A stretch of 64,000 nucleotides of DNA from NCBI RefSeq assembly GCF_037975245.1, contig NC_092568.1, forward strand, positions 19,809,001 through 19,873,000. Direction: 5' to 3'. The stretch comes from Apostichopus japonicus. Its lineage: Eukaryota; Echinodermata; Holothuroidea; Aspidochirotida; Stichopodidae. A program made the translations under genes and the position numbers. Below, piece by piece: positions 36,190 to 50,635 of the stretch (position 1 is the stretch's first letter; each line of letters starts with the position of its first letter). Below the pieces are notes generated by a model that was not told the DNA's origin, searched no databases, and saw nothing but the letters and a program-made list of their open reading frames with translations.

Positions 36190-36478
36190 AATTGTATTCA
36201 CGGGAGGATCCATGATTTTAAGATGAGGGGGGGCGGCCCTGGGGTCGTAAAAGCCGACAGCCAAGTAGTGGGTGTGGGTGTCCTTCTACAGAAAGGCATT
36301 AGTAATATTTCTGATGTGAACGGTACATTCTGAGGCATATTTAGACTGTAAATTAGGTCTATAATAAGGTAAACACGCAGGGTTGTGCTAAAAGTGACTA
36401 CTTTTAAGTTTTTATGTGCTATTGAAAAGAGGGGGTGTACAGCCTATACCCCCTCCCTCACCGATCCTATATTCCCGT
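36190..36478. mobile_element. possible non-autonomous DNA element (GGATCC-ended)
   Basis: The left end ACGGGAGGATCCATGATTTT is followed by a G run; the right end has a GGGGGTGTAC...CCCCCTCCCTC palindromic block, then GATCCTATATTCCCGT, which is partly inverted relative to the left. The pattern is typical of miniature DNA elements in marine invertebrates, but no target duplication was found. Confidence 0.4.
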
Positions 36479-39400
36479 ATGCCGGTAGTAATGTCATAAC
36501 AGATGTTAAAATCTGGAGAAAGTATAACATTTTAAAATAAAATCAACTTTTATTAGACAAGAATTACCATACGTTCTTAGAAGACGTTAGATCATAGCTA
36601 TGGACTGGTCTAATTTGCATATTAGAATCGGACCTGAATTCGTTATTGTCATTAACAGTTCACAGTTTCAATTCATACTCCTGTTTCTATTGTCTCTGCT
36701 TGAATGGAATGGAAAGAAAATCAGTCATATGGACTTCTCGGAGAAAATATTGTTTTTAAATAATTTGAGTGAATTTGAAGTGAAATATGTCTTTTGAAAG
36801 GCACGCAACTACCGTATACTTATAGTTCATTATACGAGTACATGAAACAGCATACTTATATGCTACACGTCGAGTACGATTCCTATTGGAATGAGAACGA
36901 GTACAAGCTTGAATACTTAATCTTCCAAAATTTAAGGAATTTATTAGTTTTTAAGGAAAGTCGCATAAGAAAGAGTTTTACCTGGGCACGAAAACCAAAC
37001 TATCAAACTATACTGACACATTCCCAACCTAAGTCCCAACCTTGCATCGATACTGTGACTGTATGAGTACCACCAAGAGTACAAATCCAAGGGGGGGGGG
37101 GGGGGTTGTACTAGTACAGGTAACTGCATGTGCTGGAGTATAGGAGTATACGGACACATATTATCGATTATTTCGTCAATTATTTATAGATATCTGCCGA
37201 GTGTCTTGAAGAAGTATACGAAGGCCTATAGCCTATAAGCCTATATATATCGCTGCATTGTTTATGAGACTTACCAAGTCGATAAGCATACAAACATTTC
37301 ACCAACATCCCTAACCTGAAAAAGCTACTCCCCCCCCCCCCCAAAAAAAATGGTAATTTTATATACACCGTACAGTTATACTGAATCATTTATACTGAAT
37401 CATATATTCGTACATTTATACTGAATCATATATAACACTGTAATTTGTTTTATTCTATTATATGAAAAAATTACCTCCCCGCAATGTATATTATAACGAA
37501 CAGCCAAAAGAAAGTGAAAGTTAGAATATAAGCGACAGCCGCCTATACATACAGTCACCCATATCAAAATGTGAGACCACGGATTCTTAGAAGGAAAAAA
37601 AAATGTATCTCTTTCAGAATGGTACTGTTACTCCCATACCCTCAAAGAATGAGGAAAGCGGAGATACGGAATATGGTTTACTATTGTACAACGAAGTGAA
37701 AGGGGAAAACAAAAAAATTCACAATATTCAGTTTTCAGACAGCGGGTAGCTCTATAGTGTCTGCCAAAAAAAAATAAAAAAATAACCAAGTGGACGAGAA
37801 CGTGAGGGGCGGAAAGGTTATCGAACGACCCAACTGATATGATTGAATTTGGTTTACACCCAGATCTGACCTTTAAACGGAAAGGCCATAGATCAAGATA
37901 GGGATCCGGATGACGAATCTTACAGAATTAGACCTGAGTTACGTTTAAAGAGCTGTTCGGTGCTTCATGTCATGTTATGTTATGTTTCTTTCTTTCTTTA
38001 TTATTACTATTACTATTGTTATAGTTATTATTATTACGAAAACAGTTTTGTTTGTGTGTGATGACTTCGTCTATGAAACCAACAATTCCGGGCGAAATTT
38101 ATTTTGTTAGAATTGAATAAATATGCTGTAAAGTTATACTCGTTAATTACTTATATATGGTCATGTTGTTGAAATGTAATTTTTGAAAAACAATCCGTAG
38201 ATTATTTTGGTGAAATTGATGGTGAGAAGGCTACTTTAATCAGACATTTTGACAGTATATACATCATCTATCAAACAGGTTATAGCCTTTACCTCTTTTT
38301 ACTTCTAATAGTGCGGTGTTCAAGTTTTAGCTCAATGACACCATGTACTTTTCTTCGATAACGCTTGCATGTGTCGAGCAGCGTTAAGCATATATACACG
38401 TCGGATATACTCTTTTAAGAACCTTTTAAAAGATGGACAAATATTTACGTCTAGGCTAGACCAATAAAACGAAACCAGAGATGGACCATATCTTACCGCT
38501 CACTATTGAGTCAATGTGGATAACGCAATATGTTCACTAAATGTCTCGATAACATTCAATGACTAAATATCAAGAATACTGAGTTGGTACATCCATCTAG
38601 CCCATGTATCATAGGTATCATGTTCGCCTCACTCATCGACCCCAACCCCACCTTTCGAAAATTAGTTCCTCCTATCTCCATCGGTCTACCCTCCAGCTTC
38701 TTGTTGATTTTAGCTGTTATGTATATATATATATATAAGCTTTGTCATATAGCGGTTATAGGGTGACATTCAATAATAGCGTGTCGATTACTTATTGTTC
38801 ACAAACATGGAACAGCCTCTAACCCCCTCTGCCCACCCGCCTCCCCCTCTTCTCCCCGTACCCCTACACCATCTGTACACTCTCACTGCACCACCTTTAT
38901 ATCCATTTGTTTTGTCCTCTTCTTCGCAAGCTGCTTTGTCGCCATGCCGTGGTTCTAGTATGTTCCTAATGTTCTGCTGATACCGATGCCGAGAAACATT
39001 CACCTTGAATGTAGTGCGGACCTTTAACCTTGTTTTCATCCGAGGTATTATTTATACCTTTGTAACACGTCAATAAAAATGCTCGAAAACTCTATTCTCT
39101 TTAGGACCGAATATTAACGGTTTGTCGTCTGCGTGACGGAATTTGCCGTCCCGGATGGAACATACTACTGCAGCAGACTATAGTTGTAAGCGCATGGACT
39201 TCTTGTGGCAGTTAATGGGTTATTAAAAGCTATATGAGGAGAACGGTCAAGATATATTCAGTATTTTACTTAATCTCTGTCGAATCATCAGATTCACCCC
39301 ATGAAATGCAGACTTCACTGTTGTTCCGTTATCTGTTAGTCAGTCCATAAACCAAGTCTCAGTTAGGCCATCAAATTTTTACAAATCGGAAGGGACTATA

Positions 39401-41687
39401 ATGTGAAACAAATAGTCGCATCGCGTGATTGGATCGAAATACCTCCTCACTCAACCTGTCTTATTTCTTAAAGGGATGTTCAGATGTCAATAAATGTGAC
39501 ACTTATATTGAAGAGAAGAAAACTATTCCGCACTGTTAGTTAAAAAATATCATCTCAAATATCTTGTTCCAAGTTCAAAATATGGTTGATTCAACGGAAA
39601 GTATTTTTTACCAGAAAAACCCTTCCTTTCTCCAGACAGTGTATTTATGGTAAGGGTTCTTCTGTGGTTGAAATCATGATAAATGTTATTTTTTTAAGCT
39701 TTATTTTACTGTGATACTGCTGTTGTTGGGTTATCTTTGAAAATGTGATACAGTTGGAATGATTGCTTGGCTCTCAAAAGATTCCTTCTTTTACAATTTC
39801 ATCAACATGCAACTTTTTGTTTTTTGTTTTTGGTAAGAATATCATTTTCCTCTCAGTGAATAAATGATTTGCACAGTAGTTATAACAAACAAAGACATTA
39901 TTATCTCAATTGTCAGGTTTTCGTCCTTAATACTGCTGTTGCCAGATACATTCATAGAGTTTCAGCAAAAGTGTTACAAAAAACACCTTGTATCTCCAGG
40001 AATAAAATCGCTATAGGATTAAGTTTTGGGCAAATGCTACAGAACTTTACCAGCTACGTTTGCTATATAAGCAATCGACTTCAACCACCGAAATACCCCT
40101 TTAAAGTTATAAATAACACGGATATCACTATTCAAGAGCAGTAGATGATATACTTCAAGTTGAAACTTGTTTAATACACAGGGTCGCCATTTTGCTATAC
40201 CCTTTTTTCTGCCTTCAGGGTCTTCATGCAGCCATTTCTGAAGTGATTTTCAAATGACAAAAAAAAAGGAACGTTATATAACATATGCAGATTACAAAGG
40301 TTAAAAAAATTAACACAAATCTCAGCAAACCCGTAATTTACAGGATGGTCGTTGAGACTTAACTAGCCTTTTGGCCAACTGTAGATGTAAAACTTTGCAA
40401 ACGGTGCACCAGGAAAACTTCACCAGACGATATCAGAAGGGTATTCTCTGTGACGTCATATGATTAAAAAAAATAATAATATAGAGACCTGTCTTGTTGA
40501 ACAACTTTCTCAAACACAAAACTCTGACTGCGTTTGGGAAATATCCAAATTCAAAACTCGTATTAAGAGGCGGACATGTTGCATTGTCTCATAAATGCCG
40601 TTAGAGCCTGCAAACTGTTACTTTCCTTTTTGATTTTTTTTTTCTTCATATTTTTATGGTAGATGTAATAAGTGTTGAAAGTTGCCGTCATTAGTTCATG
40701 TTAAAAGCCTCAATATTTTAGATTCGGCATTTTCAAAACCCCTATTATCATTACCAAAAATAAATCAAATATAGGTGTTAATATATAAGTTTTAGAAGGG
40801 GGCAGAATTTCAAAGGTTTCTAAAAGTCTGCTTATGAAACATTTCAGTAAAATGTATACAATTATCTTAAATAATATACAAAGATGACTTCAGACAGAAA
40901 TATTAATACTGATATGCGATATGTAAAGGGAAGAAAATAGTGCTGGTAATATTTCTAGATATTTACCTTTGGAAATATGCTAATTACCTGGTATTCTCCT
41001 TTAAGGCTACATTGATGACGATGATAGTGGCCTCAGTCTAGGCCTTTAACGGTTACATCATTCCATTGTTTCATAAATTGTAATAACTCAACCAAAACCA
41101 TGTCCTTCAACTTCATATAAACAACAGAACACCCTTTCGATGACAGTGAAAACCAGTTTGTCCTTGACAATGTTCCAAATATGTCATTTGAGGCCATAAA
41201 AATCTTGCGTTGAGTTTGCGTTGCATTTTCCTCCACGTTTTTCCGTGAAGAGTTTGTTTGATTTCGTATTGCAAAGAATAACCCATTGCATATGTTATTT
41301 TAAATTGATTGTCACGTCATGTCAAATGTATACCAATTGGTGATTTTATCCACTGAGGAAAACATCATTTTTTACCACCATCGTTGCATCGTTTGATCAA
41401 ATTCCATATGAAGGGAACACTGACTGAAGCCACGTTATAACATTCCAATTGTATATTACATTGACAGGACAAATCAATAACACAATGATTACTGTATGGA
41501 CTGTATGGGTAAAGGCTTTCTGACATTCGCAATATTGGAGTCTCCAATCCCTCAGCAAAATCCACACCAAATCAAAAATTATAATAATGAAAACTAATGT
41601 AAAAGAATGATTTTAGGCACAAAATTAATTTCGATATTTTGTAGATCGTTAAGGAAAAAAAAAACCTCACTGACAGTAGTATATGTT
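36479..41687. other. intergenic DNA
   Basis: No gene recognised in about 5 kb. Contains a G run (37090-37106), a C run (37328-37342), a small ACTGAATCAT repeat (37379-37432) and one CRE (40451-40458). Short open frames (36600-37066, 38584-39039, 39869-40144, 41033-41236 and 41365-41565 minus) are AT-rich and show no known motif. Confidence 0.5.
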
Positions 41688-41775
41688 GTATCTCTGTAAC
41701 ACTTTATTGTTTTAGTAATGATCCTTTTAACAGCTGCTGAGGTTCATCAGTTTTATTGACTGGATTATATAGAAC
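41688..41775. repeat. weak dispersed repeat, similar to 4880-4968
   Basis: Shares GTAnCTCTGTAACACTTT-type sequence, a GATCCTTTTA block, CAGCTGCTGAGGTTCATC and a TTGACTG block with 4880-4968, in the same order and orientation. Confidence 0.4.
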
Positions 41776-43870
41776 ATGTTAACTTGCAATGATGACATCA
41801 CATAAAACCTACTGTGACGTAAGAAGGGCTTATCTTAATAGAAAACCGGTAGTTTATATTACCAAAAAAAAAAAAAAAAACATCTCTAAAGTTATAAGAA
41901 CAAGATATTGAGACTGGTTTTTCAGCTAACATAGTAGGATATATTACTCTTCCATCTAGCGTGTCACATATTCTGCCATCGGAATACCCCTTTAACGCTT
42001 AATCACTTCGTTGTCTGTAGACATTTCAAATATTATAAAAGAATCAGTCATCCATAAAATTCTTTTTTGGAGGTTGGGGGTTAAGTATATTCTGCTTCAT
42101 TTTATTCACCATTAAATATACCACAAAATAGAAAATTTTGTCAAAAGAATTCTTTTGGTTAAAACCCTTTACATCATAACACGGTCGTAGTTATACTTAG
42201 CTTGTTTAGATTTTAAATAGCTTGTACAGGCTCCTAAAGGTAGGTGGTATACGCCGTGGGCGTGTCCTCACCTATGGGTTATGCTCTGATAATCTTCTTT
42301 ATATTATTCATGACTTTGTAAAAAGGTTTTCTTTTCTCTCTCCATCTCTCCACCTCTGCCTCTCTCTGTATTTCTTGTGATTTTCACGTGAGAAATTCTA
42401 GCAAAATAAATAAGTCACTATGCAGTAATAATTATGTTTTCTTTTTAAATTAACAGTGACTCTTACTGCCCCGTAAGCGAGCTAACGGCTGCTTAATTGA
42501 TAAGTGTTCCTAGTGTATTATTACGACTATTATTATGACTATTGTTTTAATGGCATGAAGTTATCAACTTAAGCCTTAAGTAGGACGTTTTCCTACCAGA
42601 AAAGCTCCCACTAAGTACCACATAGTAAAATTAAAAAGCAACGAAGATTGTTCTTAAGTGCGGTGGAAATGTTAATTCACTCCTGGCAAGCTTTTGTTGG
42701 ATAAAATCTTGCCACCGGCTAAGCTATCAAATATGGATATTTAAAAAAAGAAAAAAAAAGCAAGGACCTTTAATTACTTGTTGTTGTATTATTTTTTCTT
42801 CAATCCCTGTAATATTGAAGTGGATCCTTCTTTGCAGTGGAAAGTCAATTGAGTTCACTGGTTATTTAAACATTTAGCCAGGTCTGTATACTGCAGCAAA
42901 GTCATCGTATTGTCACCAACTTTTATCTGTTATTCTGAAATTTCACCCCATTTCATTTTTTTTTGTCAACTCATAATCATAATCGGAATTTCAGCTTTAT
43001 TATTTTTTCTTCTTTTGTTTCCCTATTATTTTTTTATATTATTATTTCTAAACCACGACATATTTAATTTATGATTTATTCCCGTGTTTGCTTTCTTTCA
43101 TGTGTAGTCGTGGCTTTTGTTGGTATATACACTCCATTCATACGAGTGGATAAAAAAAAAAAAGGATGAGTCGATATTTGGTCCACAAATCTTGATGCCA
43201 ATATGTTGGTTGTAGAGGGATTTGTGTTTATTGTTTTACGCAGTCGTAATAATCTAGTATACAACCCATACAACTAAGGCTATCTCAGAGTGTGATAGTA
43301 TAAGGTGTTATAACTTCTCCAGTAGGACCTTTATCATCATGCAGTCTTTTCTGTAAAACAACTGATGACCTATTTTCTTAAAGTCATGAATATTCAGTGG
43401 ATTGTGAACTGCTTTAAATAAATATATGCACCGACCCTATATAGGAGTCATTCACAACACGTAAAACGTCCCTTGTTAGAAGATACCATTTATCCGACAC
43501 GTTTCTTATCTTATCTTAAAGAGAATTCAAAAGAGACACAGACACTCACCTTAGTGGCTGAAAAACAAAAAGACATTTCAATTAGGAGGGTGGAAAAAAT
43601 GAATTTAATTAAGTAAATTTTGGACAGCCATCTTCCTATAATGATCCTTGAATATATCTGTTATTAATTCGGAGCTTTATGCACCCCAACTGACGTCTCT
43701 TGTGAGTTTGGGCAAAGATACCATAATTACCAGTAAAGGGATTTGACGTGTGAAATCCCTGTACATTTATCGATTAATTGAACATGTTTAATCACATTTT
43801 CACAAATCTCGCATACGATTATTCATTTCAACCACTAGTAACCTTTAATAGCATATATGTGTGCACGACG

Positions 43871-43874
<4 letters not shown>
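41776..43874. other. intergenic DNA
   Basis: No gene recognised; A-run at about 41862-41880 and AT-rich unique-looking sequence. Confidence 0.5.
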
Positions 43875-43901
<27 letters not shown>

Positions 43902-43929
43902 TAGTATGTATCGTGTTATATGTATATAT

Positions 43930-43962
<33 letters not shown>

Positions 43963-43988
43963 CACACATATATATATATACATATATT
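43875..43988. repeat. interrupted (TA)n microsatellite
   Basis: TA blocks separated by short GT/CA-containing interruptions (TGTGTGTATA and TACACACATA); partly self-complementary. Confidence 0.9.
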
Positions 43989-46900
43989 ACGGTACATACA
44001 CAAACGTTATACCCTCAATTCATTGCATATTTTAAAAAAAAACATGCTAATTGAAAATGGTTTTCCCATGCCAGATATCTAAGTGGCGCCCACATATATA
44101 ATAAGAACACAAACAGAAACCCCTTAATGTCAAAAATTTACAAACAAGAACATGATTAAGTTTAATGAAGCGGTGGGTGCAATTGAATCAAATTAACGCA
44201 TTACAAGACAAAAGAAACAACAAGTCCGTATATGCATCCAATAATGTATGTTCTTATGTGGATCACGTTGAAGCCCAATGGATTTAATTTATTAGTTTAG
44301 GAGATACTGCCTATAGACCACATTCATCATAGCGCAATGTACGCTGTGGAAGTTCCTGTAATGGCCTAAGGCGCTAAACTTTCCATTAACTTCAAATTCA
44401 AGATAAAACATAAAACCAACGAAAAGACTAGGAAGGTTTTTTTTTTTCTTTTTCGTTTCTGAATAAAGTATGAAAAAATATATTCGCAAAATGGAAGTTT
44501 TGTATTTTCTGTCTCTCCTTTATCTTTCATTTTTTGGCGAAGGAGGTATATGACTCCTATGGCCTTTTTTCCTTCTTCTTCTTCTTCTTCTTTTTCTCCC
44601 TGGATTTGTCTATTAAACTAATTATTTATATTAGCTATCTATATACCGCGGGCAATTTTTTACTGCGGATTTTGGAGATGCGCACATGTGCTTATACGAA
44701 AAATAATATAAAGTGAGATATAGATATTAATACGTAGTGCGTCAGTTTTAAAGAGACATTAGGACACTTTAAAAGCAAATCCAAACTCATCAAATTTCAC
44801 CGAATTTCATCATTCCCCGCTCCTGCAACGATAATTCCATTTAGCAAAACGAGAGCTTTAAACAGAATATTTTGTAAAATGGTTTCGAATTACCATTTAT
44901 ATATGATAGTACTTTATGTTAAATCTGGTATAGAAAACCAACAAAGGTATAAACTCACAATTTTCATCCATTTCAAATGTTGTTTGTAGATAGGTCATAC
45001 ATACTTAACCAATAACAAACTTTTGTCAGACCGCCACTTTTTAGATAGGTGGGGGTGCTATTTGTGTACTTTATGATCGAATAACAGAATGTTCTATATA
45101 CATCGTATTTAGTTATATAGGCTTCTGTTAAACTTACCAAAAGTCCTTCCAAGTTTATCGAACCAATATGCGTCGGACAACCAGCAGGATTGAGGCATTT
45201 TTTCATCAAATAAATTGTGGTAAACTTTGATTAAGAATATTCTATATCTGATGCAAAATGCAGTTAAAGACCCACATGTGATTTTCGGTCACCCCAGGAG
45301 AGAACGTGAGTACTTAACATGCCATTACAACTTTTAAGCATCAGCACACCCCTCCTCCCCCCTCCACTACCCTCAAGTCGGCTCTCCTTTCCAAACGATT
45401 TTATTCACAGACTATTCCGGGACCACCTGGTACCTTTATCAACTGCATAGTGAAGTAGAGAACACAAACTTCAGTGGCGAATGCTTGGTGAGTTGATAAT
45501 TGTTACTGACCACTATGTATCATAAAATTCTTTGTTGCACAGAAAGTTCACTTTCCTCGAACACTTATAATATATGCATATAGTATTGTTGGTACTGCGC
45601 ATGCGGAATCGTTCACTGCACTATTTTGGTTTGTTATTATTTCTTTGTTTTATATCTTCTATTTACCGAGTATGGCTATAAATCGTACAAGTTACCATTT
45701 TCGTTAATAACCATTAACTGTTACTGTTTTATTCTGACTATACGTGGTAAACAACTTTAAGTAATGATAAGGGATAGGTAGTGCAATATATGTATGCGGT
45801 TTAATCCCGCTCATTACGTATTGGTCTATAGTGTCATGGGAAAGGGCGAATTGGCTTACCGGCATACCGGCAAACAGACAAACCGGCTCGAAACCGGTGC
45901 GCCGCTGCCCCTACCCAATCCGCACCCACGGTTGACCAATGTTGGTCCTTCAGAAATCCATACAAAATAAATAACAGTGAATTGTTCTATTTTGAAAACA
46001 ACTTCACACAGACGAAATTTTTTCTTTGTCGTGGGGAGTTTAAAGTGTGATTCCAATTTAGATAAAATGTCGAAGAAAAGACACATTAGAAATGTTCCAA
46101 ATATATGCATATTTGGATTAAAATAATAACGTATAGGGATTGTCACCAATATAAAGCGAAACACGTCACAGTACCCCTAACCCTGACCTATACCTCTTAG
46201 AAAAACTCCTCACAATGCAGAATACACACAACCGCCCCCCCCACCCCAACATTCTTGAATAAATGGAGGGTAAGAGGGCAGGATATGTTATACCTGCATA
46301 TCAAACTATACTTAAATGTATGTGTGTACGTATGTGTGTGTGTCTTTTTCTCTCCGTTCTCTCCCCCCCCCCACCCTCCTCTCTTTTTTCTCTCTCTTTT
46401 TCTTTATCTCTCTCTCTCTCTCTTCCCATCGGATACTGGGGGTCGTTCTACTTCTGGTTCTTCTGGAGATTAAATCTTTTTTCTTTCTTTTGCCATCACA
46501 GAATCATGAACTTTCAACAAGTACATCAGAGAACACCGAAACTTTAAAGAAACAGGTACAAATTAATAAAAAAAAAAAAAGCGTCCCCTTAATTTGCATT
46601 TTTCTTATGTTGGACTGTAAAAATCTGTATTCATGTGTGGTTTATAATCTAAAAGGCTTTAATCTCCACATGCGGGCTTCAATTGATTGTTGGTCTTATA
46701 CCTTGGCTCGTCTGAGTGAAGAAAACGATTGCCCCCAGGCAAACACATTAATATTATATTCATGAACATCTTTGTACCGTATTCTTCGCTGGACGACAAC
46801 CTGTAATCGCATTCTCTACAAACAAACAGACACACACACACACACCCACACGCACAAGAAGGAGGACATTACGCTTTTGAAGGAGGATCAAAAGCCACCT

Positions 46901-47384
46901 TAATACGAAAGGCAAATAGAGGGTATAATTTGTGATAAAACCATAAAAATTGAAATCATCTTGTAAACCACTTGATGTACATCTTAGATCAACTCAAATA
47001 ATGTCAATTAGGGGAGTTTTCAGAGTGAACGATTTGAAGAATAAAAATTTCATTTTGTGAAAGGCACTTTGTACTTTTAGGAATAATGAGCTGTATAGGA
47101 CACTGTAATATCTATGCTCTGTATTCTTCTTCTTCTTCATCTTTTTTTTTTCCAGGTCCAGCTTTGATTTTTAATGGGGATAATAGAACAAGAAGAAATT
47201 TGTGGTTTTGAATCATAAGTATGGTATTAAGGGATGTTTATTTCTTTCCTTTACTTTTTTTGCACTTCAAAGTACTTCATTTTATTCAACTAATCCCCGT
47301 CCCCTTTTAATGATACTTCACATAATCACATCAGTATAGGAACAATACTTAGGCCTCTATAACCGAATTGGTTAAATCAATGAT
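43989..47384. other. intergenic DNA
   Basis: No gene recognised. Contains TTC runs (44571-44590), a perfect NRF1-like TGCGCATGCGG (45596-45606), a short CCCTAACCCTGACC stretch (46175-46188), a CT-rich tract (46345-46426) and a CA tract (46831-46855). Open frames at 45856-46164 (minus) and 46255-46765 (plus) overlap low-complexity sequence. Confidence 0.5.
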
Positions 47385-47392
47385 GATATATT

Positions 47393-47427
<35 letters not shown>

Positions 47428-47488
47428 ATATATATGCCTATATATATATGCCTATAGGCCTATATATAGGCCTATATATAGGCTATAT
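47385..47488. repeat. TA microsatellite grading into TAGGCCTA repeats
   Basis: Two TA blocks followed by palindromic ATAGGCCTATAT units repeated three or four times (47436-47488). Confidence 0.85.
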
Positions 47489-48117
47489 ACGGTTTGAAGT
47501 ATATGTGATTCCAAACATTGCCGCTACTATATGTAACCCTTGTGTACTCACCGTTTGGCAGGCTTTGCGTTGTTCCTAATATAGTAATGTTTATGTTATA
47601 GGTATATACCTGCTATCGCGCTTAAAGAGCGTAAAATGACTATTGCTAACGTTTGTGCGACTGCGCGTCTGTATACGAAGCTGTTTTGTTCTGGATCGTA
47701 TTTATACCGTTAAATGTTCGCAGTCATAGCAACTCCGCACCAATTTTAATAATCACTTTTTACCAGAGGACATCATCATAGTTTGAGTTAACATTTGTTT
47801 CTGTATGACGTAGATCGCGTCATGTATACGACCGACACCGAGAGCTGGTTACGTTCGTTCGACTCGAGTATTTTTACGGTGCGTTGTAATGCAGTTTAGA
47901 CCCTTGTATATATTCATGTATGTATGTATGCATGTGTGTATGTATGTATTTTAGATTCTCCTGCAAACAGGAACTCGCAAAGAAGCCTCAATGGCTTACC
48001 AAACCGCAAGCTGACCGAAATCAGTCTCTTAGATTCATATTTAACGTCCATGATTATGAATTGTCAATTGTCAACTACTCTGTATAACTGGACGACATAC
48101 ATTAATTTTGGAGTGAC
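47489..48117. other. intergenic DNA
   Basis: No gene recognised; a TGTATG-type short repeat lies at 47915-47950. Confidence 0.45.
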
Positions 48118-48159
48118 TCGAACTTGGGACCTCGGAATTGGGACCTCGAATCTGGGACC
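48118..48159. repeat. three tandem copies of a 14-bp unit
   Basis: TCGAACTTGGGACC, TCGGAATTGGGACC and TCGAATCTGGGACC follow directly on one another; 56 bp upstream of the twin CRE motif. Confidence 0.8.
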
Positions 48160-48215
48160 CTTCGAAAGATTCTCAGGCGATCGTATCTATAATACGACCG
48201 AAGGAATATCATCAG

Positions 48216-48237
48216 TGACGTCACGGACGTGACGTCA
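48216..48237. promoter_or_regulatory. twin CRE (TGACGTCA x2)
   Basis: Two perfect 8-bp CREs at 48216-48223 and 48230-48237, separated by CGGACG, 14 bp start to start. Such paired sites are typical CREB/ATF dimer targets. The region around it is GC-balanced, but no exon was identified nearby. Confidence 0.45.
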
Positions 48238-49153
48238 TGGAACCGCCTTTTCTAACCCTCGATTAATTCCAAACTGAGTACTTGGTAGGTATTATTCTAA
48301 ATGTCATCGGTATAACTTTCTCACTTTGGAGAACAATTTCAAATGTCTTGGATTAGGTGTCACTGTACCTTGAATAGTTTGATTTTTTTGTTCTTGTACA
48401 CAATGCAGTGTATTTATGGTTAAAACACTAGTAAATGGGAGTCATACAAACATATAATAAAAGAAATATCCTATTACAGAAACCCTGCAGCTAGAACTGA
48501 GCAAGTAACCATACGTTATATATTATGTCTTTTTTGTTGGTTACAAAATGAGTCTTACTATACCGTGTACACAATCCACCGCAATATCCACAAATAATGT
48601 TGGATATCTATGATGTTTCCTTCTTTCTTTTATTCGGTTTTTTCTCCCCTTTTTAGAATCTTTCCTTTTTTTATTGCATCGAAATGTCTCACCCCATTGC
48701 ATATGTTACACTCAAAGAAATACTAAACGCCATATAGTAGTATGTGACACCCTTATACAGTAACGGAATGAAATACAATCCCGTTCATAACCACTTTCAT
48801 CTTAAGACGGTTCAATTACAACAACTGCATTCTAAATGTCTAACCAAATTTGTCACAAAAAAAAATAGGAGAAAAAGAAAAATCAAAGACTCCCACCTAG
48901 TTACACTTAGCTCGTTTTTTTCCTTAGAAACAACGACCCTCTTTTCATTGGTTTACTACGCACTCGGTTAGTCTTCACATGACACAGTTTGCAGGTTTCA
49001 GCTTCTGAAATATATCATGGAACCCATAATCTCATCCGACTGTCATATATATGTAATATACGGATTGATATATTATAAACAGAGTTGGGGAGACTAAAAA
49101 ACTATATCCTAAAATGGCTGTCAGGTTATATATATTAAGTTATAAATATAACG

Positions 49154-49154
<1 letters not shown>
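48238..49154. other. intergenic DNA
   Basis: No gene recognised. Confidence 0.45.
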
Positions 49155-49191
<37 letters not shown>

Positions 49192-49346
49192 AGACTAGTT
49201 GAGACTAGTGGAACACTAGTAGTTGAGTTGTTACCCAGAGCGATCATCAGACAACTGTTAGTTATATATATAGATATAGTTATATATATAGTTAAATATA
49301 TAGTTATAAATATATAGTTACATCTATATGTATATATATGTATATA

Positions 49347-49379
<33 letters not shown>

Positions 49380-49394
49380 CTATATATATATATC

Positions 49395-49428
<34 letters not shown>

Positions 49429-49432
49429 CACA
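49155..49432. repeat. TA microsatellite cluster
   Basis: A pure TA block (49155-49188), a 70-bp unique spacer containing a duplicated GTTGAGACTA, then interrupted TA/GATA/TATAGTTA blocks (49263-49432). Frames crossing it are artefacts. Confidence 0.9.
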
Positions 49433-50249
49433 CACACATTTATATTATTCAGATTATTTTGTATATCCCAGACTGTTTTCTTCTTTCTCTTTCTATCTTT
49501 TAGTTTCCTTTGCATTAGAGAGGATGCTCACTGTTGATTATGATGAGGGGCATTTAGATTTATCTGCACAGACTGATAAATGTCAGATCGAGATAAAGAT
49601 TTCTTAGCTCATCATCAAAATGCTAAGAACTTTAAAAAAAAAAAAAAACAGAAAGGTAAAAAAGAAACAGAAAAGGTACAGAAGCAAAAGAAAAATTAAT
49701 ATTTCACAAAGTTGTCTCGACTGACATTCACGTCTTTTCTTTCATGCAGGAGAGATTACGATCGAGGCAACTTGGATGGCTATAAATGTAACAATTCTGG
49801 ACATGAAATCACCTTGGCGATGTTATAGGATACACGTCAATGGTTTAGCCAGAATCCACTTAAACAGATGACTATATGGAAAAAAATTAAACTTTCATTT
49901 CTCGCTATACTCATAAAACCAGGTGAGCTATAAAAAAAAGTCAGAAACACAAAAAAAAGAAGGCAAAAATTCAGGGAGGTAAATTGAGAACGAAATTTTG
50001 GATAAGTTACAAATCTAGGTTGCATCCAAGCGGGTGAAATTTTAGTCATCGTCCTTTCGAAACCTTACTAATTTGTTTGTAAAAAAACCGAAGGAAGATT
50101 AATCGTGGCGAAGACTATAATATTGTCGGAAGAAAAGTTAGAATCTAGCTTTGGTATTTGATAAATGAAAAATGTCGTTTCAATCTATGCCTATTCTCTC
50201 ATCATTTGTAAACAATAACTATATGTAGAAAATAATCATGCGATTTAGG
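49433..50249. other. intergenic DNA
   Basis: No gene recognised; A runs at 49634-49648. Confidence 0.45.
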
Positions 50250-50635
50250 ATAATTGATTGATTGATTCATGAATTACTTTTTGTTCCATAATACATCCGT
50301 TCATACATCCGTTCATCCATTCCATTCACTCCACATTAATATATTCATAAATTTTTTGCTCTTGAATTTATTGATGGTGCAGTCATCCATTTGTTTATTC
50401 ACTCATGAGAGGATGCATGTTTGCTTCATTCCTTTGTCCAATAGTTCATTAATTCATCCCTTTGTTTATTCATCCGTCAATGCAGTTAGCCCATGCGTCC
50501 ATTAGTTCAGAAGAATGCATGTATAAGTTGAACGTATCAATCACTCATTTATTCATTAGTCCTTTGTTTTCCATTATTCATTATTCATGATTCAGTTAGT
50601 CGTTTGTTCTATCCTTCGGTCGGTCGGAGAAGAAT
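50250..50635. repeat. decayed ATTCATCC-type tandem repeat
   Basis: The tract is saturated with TTCAT, TCATCC, ATTCATT and TTTGTTTATTCA words in irregular spacing, starting with GATTGATTGATT. It looks like an old 4- to 10-bp tandem array now heavily mutated. Confidence 0.55.

Noticed and set aside
41033-41565. Two neighbouring minus-strand frames (41033-41236, 41365-41565) considered as exons
   Set aside because: No recognisable motif, no convincing pair of splice signals and composition like the surrounding intergenic DNA.
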